This document shows, piece after piece, positions 20,659 to 30,748 of a stretch of 64,000 nucleotides of DNA. The stretch is from Bryopsis sp. KO-2023 (lineage: Eukaryota; Chlorophyta; Ulvophyceae; Bryopsidales; Bryopsidaceae). The stretch spans positions 1 to 64,000 of the forward strand of contig BSYQ01000002.1 in assembly GCA_030272585.1 (NCBI GenBank), given 5' to 3'. Made by a program: the position numbers and the translations under genes. A model generated the notes under the pieces. It saw only the letters and a program-made list of their open reading frames with translations, searched no databases and was not told the origin of the DNA. Within the stretch, counting starts at the first letter, position 1. Each line of letters opens with the position of its first letter.

Positions 20659-21077
20659 TGATAGTGAAGCTTGTGGGTGACGCAATAGTGGTCGGCTGTG
20701 TTGGTTGGATTCGTGATAACTTGCTGGCTAACGCAAGTATACTTGTGGGGTTTGTTGCTTTAGACAACTCTCTAGCTAGCGCGGTTGTGAACGCTACTAG
20801 AGCACTTGGGTTGGGAAGTGATTGCGTCAGGCAAACACTTAACACACACACACACACAAACACACACACAAGCGGGAACACACCAATCCCACGAATCCCG
20901 AGTTCTTACACTAGAATGGAATGTCAAAACAACGAGTGGGCCTCTTAAGTACCCCTAAGTGTAGTACGCTGACGCATGCCCCAAACTCTGGGTCTAATCA
21001 GTCTTACTCGTGAACCCACATGCGTCAGCCACCCTCGGCTCTATCCCAAACTACCTCGTATAGCGCTAAGACTAACA
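20659..21077 (-). repeat. 3' LTR of copy A
   Basis: 419 bp, near-identical to 30325-30743. It contains a (GT)n-type tract and an inverted pair of GCTGACGCATG words. Confidence 0.95.
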
Positions 21078-21277
21078 TACGCCCCCCCCGCAAAAAGTGG
21101 GCGCCCACGCACACCAAAACACAAAGAAAAACAAAAACACAAAAACAAAAACACAAAACTCACCCACTCCCATACCCACACCCAACTGTCTTGGACCTGT
21201 CTCTTGCTCTGCTCGGACGTCTCTGACAGCTGCTGCACGCACACACTTGGTCGACGATAACTCCTTTTCCCTCCTCC

Positions 21278-23092
21278 TTAACGCTGTTCCTGCGCTTGCG
21301 CTTGCTGGATAGCACGCTGCTCCTGCGCATGCGCTTGCTGCACTGCACGATACCGGACACAGGGATCAAATGCGGCAGCCACCCTCTTGGATTTAAGGAA
21401 TGGCAGATCCCTTGTGATGCCGGACACCTTGAGCTGCCGCTTCACACACATGTTGCAGTGTGGCAACTTCTTGTGCTCAGCCGGGAACGGAGGGATTTCT
21501 TCGAACGTCGCACGTGTCAGCTTCAACATATGGGCAGGTAGAGAGAATGGGGAGACGGTGGCGATGGACTTGTTGTCCACTTCCGCGACTTTTTGAACCG
21601 CCGTGACGATGCGCCCCAGCATCGAGTATGCCAACCAGTGAGCATCACACACGAGGTGATACCCACAAGGAAGGACGGAATACTTCTTCTGCGTCAGCTG
21701 CTGAGCACTTGCCTGCATTGGGCTTCTCCCGCACCAAATGCACATGGGCAACTCGTGAAAGTGCCGGTTGCCGCGGTAATTTTGCAAGGCTCGGTCCCTG
21801 GGGTTAGTATATTGGACCTTCGGCCATTTCTCTGACGCAGTGATGGGGTTGCAAGCCTCCTCGATATCCTCCCGTGACAGGTTCACTTCGCTGGGTGCAG
21901 CATCCACTTTGTCCTGAGCAGCCGCCCTTAACCTCCTGAGCTTAACCTTTTCTCGGAAAGCCCGAAGTGCTGCTTCTGTTGGAGCTAACTCCAACGGTGG
22001 ATGTACCGCACGCTGAACCTCTGTCACCTGGCTTGGCCCTTCATCATTTCTGATTTCCCCGTCCTCCAGTTCAGAACTAGGACCTTCGAGCCTAGGAGGT
22101 GGACTGCCGAAGTCAATTTCTTCGTTAAAATCCAAGTCCAAAAGCTCCTCCTCTCTCATGTCGAATAAGTCCTCCCCCGGTGCTATTGCGGTAGCCTCAT
22201 CTCCGGGAGTCTGAACTGTTGGTGCTGGTTGTGAGGGTGCTGGAGTCTTTAATGCGGCAGCCTTTAACTTGAGTAACAAGTTGGCTCTTGCTGCATCTCC
22301 AGTCAATCGATCCCTCGGTGGCTCACCACCTTCATCGTCACCGTCCTCTCGCCTTCTCTTTCCGTGTGGATCTGCATCCCTACACGGCGAGCTTGGACGT
22401 TTGTTTTTCCCTTTCCCCTTGCCCTTGCTTGAGCCTCCCGCATCATCGTCCTTGGACGGTTCCAGATCAAGTGTTGCGTTTGACAACAGAACTTGGACTT
22501 GCCTATCCAGTTCTTCGCGTACCCGTGGTGCTGGTACCGCCGGGTTCAAACGCAGCATCTTGTCCGTTGTTTCGCTCTGCACTTGAAGTTTTTCAGAGCC
22601 GTCTCTGAGGGACTCTCCCAGCAAATCGATCTGCAGCTCTTGTTCTGCCAACTCCTTCTTAAGGTTGTCGGCTGCTGCACCCCACGCGGTTGCTACAGCT
22701 CGCTGCAGCGTTTCCTCTACCGCGGTAAATCGATCCACTAGTCCCCCGAGAGCTTGTTTACGGAGGTCGTTCTCACGATGGTTAGCCATCATGTGAGATT
22801 GGAACCTTTGCTTTTTCAGCTTCATGGCTTCCAATTTTTCTTCCAAGACCTTGGTCTTGTCCTCCGCTTCTTTCTTTTCCGCCTCCGCCTTTTCCTTGGC
22901 TTTCTCCGCTGCCTCCTTCGCAACCTCAGCTGCTTTCGTCCGGTCACTCAACTCTGAGAGCTGCCGGGTTAAGGCCTCATTGTTCTGCAGCACGTCCTCT
23001 GCGGTCGACGTAAAGTGCTGCAGCTCCTCTTCTTTTTTAGCTACCTCCGCTTCCAACCTCGCAATAATTGCGGCGGGTGTATCGGCAGCCAT
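21278..23092 (-). CDS. Third ORF of copy A (604 aa, coiled coil + Cys/His cluster)
   Basis: An extra ORF between pol and the 3' LTR; the start chosen is the MAADTP Met at 23092, since upstream residues differ between copies. Residues 10-120 are an Ala/Glu/Lys heptad coiled coil, then a second helical region to about 190. A Lys/Gly/Arg-rich basic patch lies near 240-270 (nuclear-signal-like), then an acidic middle. The C-terminal part has C451-x2-C454, C476-x2-H479-x2-C482-x2-H485 and C546-x2-C549: eight potential zinc ligands. No signal peptide or membrane span, so it does not look like an envelope protein. A CTTATAAG box (23215-23208) lies upstream. Function unknown. Confidence 0.9.
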   Translation of the reverse strand: MAADTPAAIIARLEAEVAKKEEELQHFTSTAEDVLQNNEALTRQLSELSDRTKAAEVAKEAAEKAKEKAEAEKKEAEDKTKVLEEKLEAMKLKKQRFQSHMMANHRENDLRKQALGGLVDRFTAVEETLQRAVATAWGAAADNLKKELAEQELQIDLLGESLRDGSEKLQVQSETTDKMLRLNPAVPAPRVREELDRQVQVLLSNATLDLEPSKDDDAGGSSKGKGKGKNKRPSSPCRDADPHGKRRREDGDDEGGEPPRDRLTGDAARANLLLKLKAAALKTPAPSQPAPTVQTPGDEATAIAPGEDLFDMREEELLDLDFNEEIDFGSPPPRLEGPSSELEDGEIRNDEGPSQVTEVQRAVHPPLELAPTEAALRAFREKVKLRRLRAAAQDKVDAAPSEVNLSREDIEEACNPITASEKWPKVQYTNPRDRALQNYRGNRHFHELPMCIWCGRSPMQASAQQLTQKKYSVLPCGYHLVCDAHWLAYSMLGRIVTAVQKVAEVDNKSIATVSPFSLPAHMLKLTRATFEEIPPFPAEHKKLPHCNMCVKRQLKVSGITRDLPFLKSKRVAAAFDPCVRYRAVQQAHAQEQRAIQQAQAQEQR

Positions 23093-23542
23093 TATGTTTG
23101 TCGGAAAGAAAGAAATAAACAACGGTTTGTGCGTCTTTAGACTCTTTTTCATTCAGGAGCTCGCTCCGTTCACACAAACACTAGGGCAAAATGGTTCGAG
23201 GGCTGCGCTTATAAGGCAGGGTGACTCGTACACTTTCCTCGTTGGGTTATTGGGGTGAGACACCAACGTTTTGCTCTGTTGGAGTCTCGTCAAGACCACC
23301 TCAACACGTCACTTGATAGGGGTTTTCTCGGAACAACCACACTATCTCGAATGTGACATCGTTTGCCCGATTCTTAAAGTACTACTGAAGCTACACTTAC
23401 TGCGCCAGCCAAATAACTTAGGCACCTAACGCATTAAAGATAAAGAGTTGGTTTGGAAGTCGACAGAGTTTTTCTAAGGTATCCTTTTTCGCGCCCCCTT
23501 GCTATAAGGAGTTCCACCTTAGCCATCAAACACTCTGTTCCC

Positions 23543-26500
23543 CTATTCTCTTCCTTTCTGCAACTCTTTTCTTTCTTTCTCTTTAAATGCGCGAAGTATA
23601 TCTGGTGCGTTAACCAGATTAGCTTCAGGTTCCCAAGTAGCGTCAAGTAGATCGTATCCTTTCCACAGCACTAGGTATTCACGATTGCGTTTACTTCTAG
23701 CCCTTAGGATATTTTCGACCTCATACTCTACTTCGCTACCAATCAACTCTCCTTCTGGAGGTTGTATCTGCCTGCTGTTATCACTCGAGGCGTGATAACG
23801 CTTGAACTTAGAAACATGAAACACTGGGTGAATGAGCCATGTTTCCGGAAGTTGAACTCTGTAAGCCACCTTTGATATTTTCTCCACAATTTCAAAGGGA
23901 CCCACAAATCGACGGCGCAGTTTTGGACTCACTTTGTTCAAAGCAGCTAACGGAATAAAACGGCTTTTTATCAGGACTTTATCCCCTTTCTCAAAAGCGA
24001 TATCTTTTCTCTTTTTGTTTGCACTTACACACATTCTGTGTTGTGCTCTCGAGTAATATGCTTTTGCGGTATCTAAGTCCTGTGCCATCCGTGCTACCAT
24101 AGTCTTAACTGCTTCCACTTGAAATTGCGTTGCCGTCCCACCAATGTTTGGTGTTTCTGGATGGTACCCATACATCAAATATGCAGGTGCATACCCTGTA
24201 CTCGCATTCACTGCATTGTTTGCTGCAAACTCTGCTGTAGGTAAATACTCAACCCACTTATGGGGATACCTCTCAGCATATGGCCTTAGAAAATTCTCCA
24301 GAGTACGTATGGTAACCTCACTCTGCCCATCCGTCTGAGGGTGGTAAGCTGTACTCATACGAATCTCTGTACCCAGAGCTTTAAAAAGCGTCTGCCAGAA
24401 CTTGCTGGTAAAGCGAGGGTCTCTATCAGACACAATCACTTTAGGTAGGCCATGGTTGCGGTAAACATGTTCGATAAAAAGTTGGGCGTAACCTGCAGCG
24501 GTAACCTCTTTAGTACATGGGGCGAAATGCACAAACTTGGTAAGTCTATCGACAAAGACAGCTACAGCACTAAACCCATTGGATGCTGGTAGATCTGTCA
24601 CCAAGTCAGTGGTAATTTGCTCCCACTTCCGCTCAGGTATTGGCAGGGGTTGAAGTAAGCCCATAGGCTTCTGTGTGTCAGCTTTTATTTGTTGGCACAC
24701 AGGGCACTCGCGTACAAATGCCTTCAACTCATTCATCCACCCCTTCCACCAATATCGCCGCGCTAGGATTTCTCCTGTTCGCGCTGGTCCTGTATGGCCT
24801 GCTGAAGGTGTCTCATGGCACTCCTTCATGATCTTATTGCGCTGGCCTTTAGGAACCACCACTTTCTCGACTAATCCTCTTTTTGGGACCGTCCAAAGTA
24901 TTCCCTCTCTGAGGAAATATCCCTCAACTTTTTCGCCACTCTCAAGCTTCCGCAATATCTTCACCAAGGAGTTATCAGCTTGGAGGGCTTGTTTCCACTC
25001 GTCTTGGCTTGCTTGATGCACTTGCCAAGTGGAAATGTTCATCGCAGTTTCCACGGGCTTAGGAACACTGCGGGAGAGAGCATCTGCTAACACATTAGCC
25101 TTGCCTTTTATGTAGGAGATCTTGGGGTTGATCGAAGTCAGGTACCCCGCCTCAAGCCATCTTGCTTGGGTTCTAGAAAGGTTCCTCTGCGACAGAATAT
25201 GCGTCAGAGGTTGGTGGTCAGTGAACACTGTTTCTCCACCCGCACAACCTTCTAGATAATGTCTCCACTGCACCATCGCATAACATATTGCACACAACTC
25301 TTTGTCGTATGGTGCATAGTTAAGCTCGGCAGGCTTGAATCTACGTGAGAGATAAGCTATTGGCTGTAGCCCCTCTCCGTGATCCTGTGTTAACACGGCA
25401 CCGATGGCCTCATTCGACGCATCAGTGATCACAGTGTAAGGCAGTGACGCATCTGGAAAAATAAGGACGGGAGCTTGACTTAGACGCTTTTTCAGTTCAT
25501 TGAATGCGCCACGCTCAACCTGTCCCCATCTCCAGGGATGGTCTTTTTTCACTAGGTCATGGAGTGGTCCAGCAACATGTGCAAACTGGGGAATGAATTT
25601 CCTGTAGTATGAAACCATTCCAAGGAAACTACGTACATCGCTAACACTCTGTAGTTCCTTCCACTCCTTCACTGCCTTCACTTTTTGTTCCTGTGGTTCT
25701 AACCCACTTCCGCTAATGCGGTAGCCAAGATAGTCTACTGTTGCGACAGCCAGCTCACTTTTACTTGCCTTAGCAAAAAGCTGATATTCTGCTAGTCGCG
25801 ACAGGACTTTCTCTAAGTGTTCGGCATGCTGTTCCATGTTTTCAGAGAAGATGAGTATGTCATCAATAAAGACAACAACAAAATCATCTAAAAACTCTGT
25901 GAGTAGGTCTTGCACTAGAGTTTGGAATTGCGCTGGGCAATTGGTTAGCCCAAAAGGCGCTACCAAAAACTCAAAGTGACCGTATCTCGTGCGGAACGCT
26001 GTTTTATCTGTATCAGATGGCCTTACTGGAAATTGCCAGTAGCCTGATCGCAGATCTAACTTTGAGAACACTTTGGCTTTGAACACTCTATCCATCAATT
26101 CTTCTGGCAGGGGTAAAAGATATCGGTTTTTCACCGTCACCTTATTGATCCACCTGTAATCCACACACATCCTTAAGCCTCCATCCTTTTTCGGTACAAA
26201 CAGGATTGGCGCGCCCCAAGGGGACTCGGATGGTTTGATTTTCTTCTGTTCCAGAAGGTAATCCACTTGTGCTTTCACTTCATCCAGCTCTGCTGGTGAA
26301 AGCTTGTATATTGGACGATGGATAGGTGTTGGATCCTCCAGGTCTATCTTAAACTCATGACCTTTTCTCTTCGGAGGGATCCCTGGGGGTAAATCACGAG
26401 GAAACACACCACGGTGTTTTTCTACCACCTTTGTAATTGCGGCAGGGGTGTCTGAACGAATAAGTTTGCCAATCTGATCCTCAGTGTTGAATGGCTGTGT

Positions 26501-27283
26501 TCGCTCTATTGCGTCAGGCAATTCATGTTGGCCTAAAGCTTTCTCTTCAGACTCTTTCACTACAACCATGAATGCTGTCTCTGTTTTGATATGACGCATC
26601 ATTCTCTTAGTCGAACACTCAGTCACTGGCACTTTCTGCAGTATCGACTGTACTTTTCGTTCAGGTTCAATACTCTCTTGGGTTGGATGACGCAACGGGA
26701 GATGAAACACTTGGCTGTTTTTGCAGACTGAAATCTCATTTTGCTGAAAGTCTATGCGGGGGTTTTCTTTCTGCAACCAAGGCATGCCCAATATTAGGTC
26801 ATAACCAAGGTCTGGGAACAGATCCGCTTTCATTTTGCACTTCAGCCCTCCTATTTTAACTCGGAGGTTGTTACAGTTGCCAGCCAGTTCTTTGATATCT
26901 CCGTTTGCCAACATTGCTCTCTTTGAGCTTGGTGTAATCGACAACCCGAGATCACGCGCTACCTTATCATTGATATAGTTTGCGGTACTTCCACAATCAA
27001 TGAATGCATAAAGGTCCGTGGTCTTGATCCGTGCTTTTACTTCGTACCCTCTCACAGGCACTTCTTGAATTTTTAACAGAGGGCATGTGTCACCCTTGGT
27101 TGATGAAGTTGATCGAACTTCTGACACATTAACTCGCTCTGTGGTAGACCGTTGGGTTGTTTCTGACCCACTATCGTCTACGTCTGCAGGCAGGGACTCC
27201 TGTAGACTACTCTGCGACTCCAATGAGCCCACAGATTCACTAACAGAGGGAAGAGATGCAGAGGACGCATGAGGCGCATCCAT
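23543..27283 (-). CDS. pol: Pol of copy A (1246 aa from its first Met)
   Basis: Polyprotein with the Ty3/Gypsy domain order. Protease has FIDCGST (Asp96). Reverse transcriptase spans about 340-515 with FIDD at 472-475. RNase H spans about 610-740 (Asp621, Glu662, Asp689, Asp734). Integrase has an HHCC finger (His823, His830, Cys860, Cys863) and catalytic Asp893, Asp953 and Glu989. A GPF module is near 1128 and a C-terminal chromodomain spans about 1185-1240 (EYLVLWKGY, WEPE). The chromodomain places it among chromoviruses, where it steers insertion to marked chromatin. The frame is -1 relative to gag and overlaps its end, so Pol is probably made by frameshifting and not from the internal Met. 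Confidence 0.97.
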   Translation of the reverse strand: MDAPHASSASLPSVSESVGSLESQSSLQESLPADVDDSGSETTQRSTTERVNVSEVRSTSSTKGDTCPLLKIQEVPVRGYEVKARIKTTDLYAFIDCGSTANYINDKVARDLGLSITPSSKRAMLANGDIKELAGNCNNLRVKIGGLKCKMKADLFPDLGYDLILGMPWLQKENPRIDFQQNEISVCKNSQVFHLPLRHPTQESIEPERKVQSILQKVPVTECSTKRMMRHIKTETAFMVVVKESEEKALGQHELPDAIERTQPFNTEDQIGKLIRSDTPAAITKVVEKHRGVFPRDLPPGIPPKRKGHEFKIDLEDPTPIHRPIYKLSPAELDEVKAQVDYLLEQKKIKPSESPWGAPILFVPKKDGGLRMCVDYRWINKVTVKNRYLLPLPEELMDRVFKAKVFSKLDLRSGYWQFPVRPSDTDKTAFRTRYGHFEFLVAPFGLTNCPAQFQTLVQDLLTEFLDDFVVVFIDDILIFSENMEQHAEHLEKVLSRLAEYQLFAKASKSELAVATVDYLGYRISGSGLEPQEQKVKAVKEWKELQSVSDVRSFLGMVSYYRKFIPQFAHVAGPLHDLVKKDHPWRWGQVERGAFNELKKRLSQAPVLIFPDASLPYTVITDASNEAIGAVLTQDHGEGLQPIAYLSRRFKPAELNYAPYDKELCAICYAMVQWRHYLEGCAGGETVFTDHQPLTHILSQRNLSRTQARWLEAGYLTSINPKISYIKGKANVLADALSRSVPKPVETAMNISTWQVHQASQDEWKQALQADNSLVKILRKLESGEKVEGYFLREGILWTVPKRGLVEKVVVPKGQRNKIMKECHETPSAGHTGPARTGEILARRYWWKGWMNELKAFVRECPVCQQIKADTQKPMGLLQPLPIPERKWEQITTDLVTDLPASNGFSAVAVFVDRLTKFVHFAPCTKEVTAAGYAQLFIEHVYRNHGLPKVIVSDRDPRFTSKFWQTLFKALGTEIRMSTAYHPQTDGQSEVTIRTLENFLRPYAERYPHKWVEYLPTAEFAANNAVNASTGYAPAYLMYGYHPETPNIGGTATQFQVEAVKTMVARMAQDLDTAKAYYSRAQHRMCVSANKKRKDIAFEKGDKVLIKSRFIPLAALNKVSPKLRRRFVGPFEIVEKISKVAYRVQLPETWLIHPVFHVSKFKRYHASSDNSRQIQPPEGELIGSEVEYEVENILRARSKRNREYLVLWKGYDLLDATWEPEANLVNAPDILRAFKEKERKELQKGRE

Positions 27284-27492
27284 CTCATCCGGTGTGCTTT
27301 CCTTCTGGTCATTTTTCCAATCGCAGTTGTCATGTGCCGATTGGGTAGATGTGGAGAGTGTCTCTGTTCTCTCTTCATGAGGTGTACTAATCCGCTCCTC
27401 AGGTTTTCCGCTGTGAGTACAAACCTTTTTTGAGGCACCTACTTTTGATCTTAGCTTCCTACGCCGCCTACGAACTCTATTTCGTTTACGAC

Positions 27493-27547
27493 GTTTGCGT
27501 CGGCCAGGCTCAGACGAAGCAGTTTCCTGCCTGGCGGTCAGTTTAAC
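27493..27547 (-). promoter_or_regulatory. Gag-pol -1 frameshift signal of copy A
   Basis: GTTAAAC (27547-27541) directly precedes the gag stop. After five bases a GCCAGGC/GCCTGGC pair can form a 7-bp stem. The arrangement is the same in all four copies. Confidence 0.65.
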
Positions 27548-30180
27548 ATTTGTTTTACATTAGGGAGGTTTTTCACCTCCTCTAACTTAGGACATTGCCT
27601 CACGGGATGACCCTTCTTTCCGCAAAGATAACAGTTATATCCCCCTCCCCCCTGGGGGTTCTGTCTTCCCTGATTGGCTTGTCTTCTTCCACGGTTACCA
27701 CCACCGCGTCCACGTCCACCACCACGTCCTCCTCCTCTGCCTTGTTGCTGTTGCTGCTGCTGTTGCACTCCTGCGGCAGCTTGTGGTGGTGCTTGGGCTG
27801 GTGGTGTAGGGTTCTGCTGCTGCTGACCCTGATTCTGGCCTTTCTTTTTTCTTCCACCACGCCAGACTCCTTTCTTCTTTTGATTGGTCTGCCCTCCTTG
27901 GCCTTGCGTTCCACCTCCAAGGGCTTCCAATCTTTCGGCGGATATGATGGCAGCCTCGACATCTCGAGGTACCGTTGCAGCGACCAGCTTTTGAACTTCA
28001 CTCTTGAGTCCATCAACGAAGAGTAAATACTGGTGATCCTCTTCGAGGTCTGAAATTCTCAAGATCAAGCGCTGAAACTCCTTTACGAACTGTTTCACCG
28101 TTCCAGTCTGCTTGAGTTTGTGGAGGTCACGCCACGCTTCATCTCGATCACTAGAGAATTCGAAAGCTGTAGCTAAGCCATCCATGAAGTCCATCCAGCC
28201 ACGGAAGGGTGGTCTTTCACCTCGGTGAATTTTTAATTCTTGCATCGTTAACCAATCCGAGGCAGCCCCATAAAGGTTAGTGGCCATAATCGATTGCCAC
28301 TGTGCTTCATGCACTCCGCAGGTTCTCAAGTACCGCGTCATGAGCACTTGCCATTTACGGGCTTTTGGTTCGCCACTTCCGTTAAATGCGCGAGGCGTTT
28401 GCAACTTGACGGTGCTAGGCAACCACTGTCCTTGCCTAGGAGGTCGTGGGCCTGCTAGTCCAGCGCCACCTCCACCTCCACCAGGAGGTCCACCGGGAGG
28501 TCCACCGCCTCCACCATCTCCACCGCCGCCACCACCTCCACCGCCATCAGGCGCACCTGGAATGCGGGAAGGTGGCCGGTTTCGTCTATCGCGGTAATCA
28601 TCACCGCCATCATCATCTGGGTCGTCATCACCAGGGTCTCCAAAGTTTCCACGCATACGCGGAACTCGGCTGGGTCCACCAGTAGACTCATATGAACCAA
28701 GTGCAGCAAAGGGATTATTCTCTACCCTTGCTCCCAAAGCACTTAACCCAAGTCCCAATCTTCCAGTACGTGTGGGGATCTGCATGGGTTCTTTTCCTTT
28801 CTCTTCTCTGACCTGTGCCTTAGCACGCTCAAGGTCAATTTGATATAGTGCTTCCGCTGAGGAGAGAACTCTTGGGTTAGTTCGTGTGGGTCTACGTGAT
28901 CCATCGGCAGAGTCGGGTTCTGAGATGCGTACTCCAGGCTGAGCTCTTGTACTTGGAGGTATCAATTGAGGGAATGTGAAATCAGCGTCTGGTGCGCTGT
29001 CCATTGCAGTGCATGGTGGTGCTTCTGCAGCAACAATTTCACCCTCCTCGACCTGTACTGCTGGAGGAGCCGGTATTGTTGAAGTTCCTGCCCCAACCAT
29101 TTCTACCGCGAAGCTCTGGTCTAGTGGCGGCCATGATGCAGCCAACTGCTTTACTGATTTCTTCGGCAGCGGCATCCCAAAGGCTGAGTCCTCAGGCTCA
29201 GGGGAAGTTGATTCTTCACGCTCTGGTGATACTGCACGAGCATCACTTCCACTTTGGGCACTCTGACTTCCGCCACTCACATCCTCCATGCTTCGTTCCA
29301 GGCCAGATAATCTTAAGGCAACCACATCAGCTGCATCTTGCTGCTGATCCCAGGTTTTGGATGCCTTTTTCTCCAAGGTAATCAAATCTTTTTGAATTGC
29401 TACTCTTGAGCTCTGCAAACGCTTCACCTCAGCACCTTGTTTGTTCAAGGACTCCCGAAACAATTCTAGAGTTCGTTCGACTTTTTCGTTGGAATCTGCA
29501 ACAGTTCCTAATAAGCCTTCAATTCTCCGCCCTTGTACAAGAGATAGCTCGGAGAGCTGTTGTAACTGAAGTGCGGATGCTTCAGCCGTTTCTTTTAGGT
29601 CAGCAAAACGAGAGTCCGCTAGAATGTCTGCGGCATCCATTCTCCTCGTCATTGCGTCCACAGAAGCTTTGATTTCGGCTCTTTCTTTTCTATGTTCGAT
29701 ATCTTGGCGCAATAGCCTTTGCTCATATCGACCATGTTGAGCCACCACTGTATCTAGCTTCTCCTGTTGCGACAACACCGCATGCTGTGTGGCCTCGACC
29801 TGTTGCGCATGCTGGTGCTGTGTTTCCAGCGTCTGCCCGATCACCTCTGATGCGCCAGCCAGTTGGCTCGACACAGAGGCCTCAGTATGGGCTAGCCTCT
29901 GCCCCAGTGTCTGGTCAACTTGCTGCAGGTGACCCCTTAGCCCGTGGGCTAAATCGTCCACACGGTCATGGACCGCATCCACATCCTCTCTTAAGGCTTC
30001 CGCATCAACTCCCATGTCTATGTCGACAGCTGCTTGCTGGACATTGTGGATGTTCTGGACGTTTATTTGTTGGTACACAACATTGGGTGCGTCAGGCAAT
30101 TCCTCATCGAACTCAGGTTCAATCCCTGGTTCTTCAACTTGAGGCTCGCGCACTGCCAATGCATGTTCACGGTCAGCCAT
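27538..30180 (-). CDS. gag: Gag of copy A (880 aa)
   Basis: Structural protein of the retroelement particle. It is about twice the usual length for the group. Residues 60-310 are a heptad-rich, Gln/Glu/Ala-rich coiled-coil stretch; 310-540 are acidic and Ser/Pro-rich; 545-590 are Gly/Pro-rich. The retrotransposon-gag (capsid) region is at about 592-757 (WQVLMTRYL, AASDWL, FVKEFQRL, LLFVDGLKSEV). A Gln/Arg/Gly-rich RNA-binding tail and one CCHC knuckle (C-x2-C-x4-H-x4-C) follow close to the C-terminus. The frame ends directly after a GTTAAAC site (27547-27541), where a -1 shift would lead into pol. Confidence 0.95.
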   Translation of the reverse strand: MADREHALAVREPQVEEPGIEPEFDEELPDAPNVVYQQINVQNIHNVQQAAVDIDMGVDAEALREDVDAVHDRVDDLAHGLRGHLQQVDQTLGQRLAHTEASVSSQLAGASEVIGQTLETQHQHAQQVEATQHAVLSQQEKLDTVVAQHGRYEQRLLRQDIEHRKERAEIKASVDAMTRRMDAADILADSRFADLKETAEASALQLQQLSELSLVQGRRIEGLLGTVADSNEKVERTLELFRESLNKQGAEVKRLQSSRVAIQKDLITLEKKASKTWDQQQDAADVVALRLSGLERSMEDVSGGSQSAQSGSDARAVSPEREESTSPEPEDSAFGMPLPKKSVKQLAASWPPLDQSFAVEMVGAGTSTIPAPPAVQVEEGEIVAAEAPPCTAMDSAPDADFTFPQLIPPSTRAQPGVRISEPDSADGSRRPTRTNPRVLSSAEALYQIDLERAKAQVREEKGKEPMQIPTRTGRLGLGLSALGARVENNPFAALGSYESTGGPSRVPRMRGNFGDPGDDDPDDDGGDDYRDRRNRPPSRIPGAPDGGGGGGGGGDGGGGGPPGGPPGGGGGGAGLAGPRPPRQGQWLPSTVKLQTPRAFNGSGEPKARKWQVLMTRYLRTCGVHEAQWQSIMATNLYGAASDWLTMQELKIHRGERPPFRGWMDFMDGLATAFEFSSDRDEAWRDLHKLKQTGTVKQFVKEFQRLILRISDLEEDHQYLLFVDGLKSEVQKLVAATVPRDVEAAIISAERLEALGGGTQGQGGQTNQKKKGVWRGGRKKKGQNQGQQQQNPTPPAQAPPQAAAGVQQQQQQQQGRGGGRGGGRGRGGGNRGRRQANQGRQNPQGGGGYNCYLCGKKGHPVRQCPKLEEVKNLPNVKQMLN

Positions 30181-30324
30181 GTCTCTCAGCCACTATTTGG
30201 GAGTACTCAACAACCACGGTTGGAGTTTCTCTCTACCAAACAAACAAACAAAAACGTTTGTTGCGCCACGTTCACAAGTTTCGATCTCAAGAACTTAAAG
30301 TTCTTGCCTTGCTCCGAAACCAAT

Positions 30325-30743
30325 TGATAGTGAAGCTTGTGGGTGACGCAATAGTGGTCGGCTGTGTTGGTTGGATTCGTGATAACTTGCTGGCTAACGC
30401 AAGTATACTTGTGGGGTTTGTTGCTTTAGACAACTCTCTAGCTAGCGCGGTTGTGAACGCTACTAGAGCACTTGGGTTGGGAAGTGATTGCGTCAGGCAA
30501 ACACTTAACACACACACACACACAAACACACACACAAGCGGGAACACACCAATCCCACGAATCCCGAGTTCTTACACTAGAATGGAATGTCAAAACAACG
30601 AGTGGGCCTCTTAAGTACCCCTAAGTGTAGTACGCTGACGCATGCCCCAAACTCTGGGTCTAATCAGTCTTACTCGTGAACCCACATGCGTCAGCCACCC
30701 TCGGCTCTATCCCAAACTACCTCGTATAGCGCTAAGACTAATA
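30325..30743 (-). repeat. 5' LTR of copy A
   Basis: 419 bp, flanked by CCAGC. In element sense it is followed after two bases by TGGTTTCGGAGC (30322-30311), the likely primer-binding site. It matches the plant initiator tRNA-Met complement (TGGTATCAGAGC) at 10 of 12 positions. Confidence 0.95.
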
Positions 30744-30748
30744 CCAGC

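Larger units (their letters stand above)
20659..30743 (-). mobile_element. Ty3/Gypsy chromovirus, copy A (looks whole)
   Basis: 10,085 bp on the minus strand, inserted in LINE ORF1 with a 5-bp target duplication CCAGC (20654-20658 and 30744-30748). Order in element sense: 5' LTR 30743-30325, primer-binding site, gag, pol, third ORF, G8 polypurine tract (21089-21082), 3' LTR 21077-20659. The 419-bp LTRs differ at about one position, so the insertion is very young on a genomic time scale. All three reading frames are open. LTRs begin TG and end CA in the family form. Confidence 0.97.

Noticed and set aside
20659-20948. Continuation of the LINE ORF1 frame into the LTR
   Set aside because: The last 96 codons read LTR sequence after the insertion point, not LINE protein.
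21278-23092. Third ORF as a retroviral envelope
   Set aside because: Position fits, but there is no signal peptide, transmembrane segment or fusion-peptide-like stretch. The protein is charged and coiled-coil.
27595-30614. Long plus-strand open frames opposite gag of copy A (and the equivalents in B, C and D)
   Set aside because: Antisense shadows of a low-complexity, strongly biased coding sequence. They recur only because the copies are near-identical.
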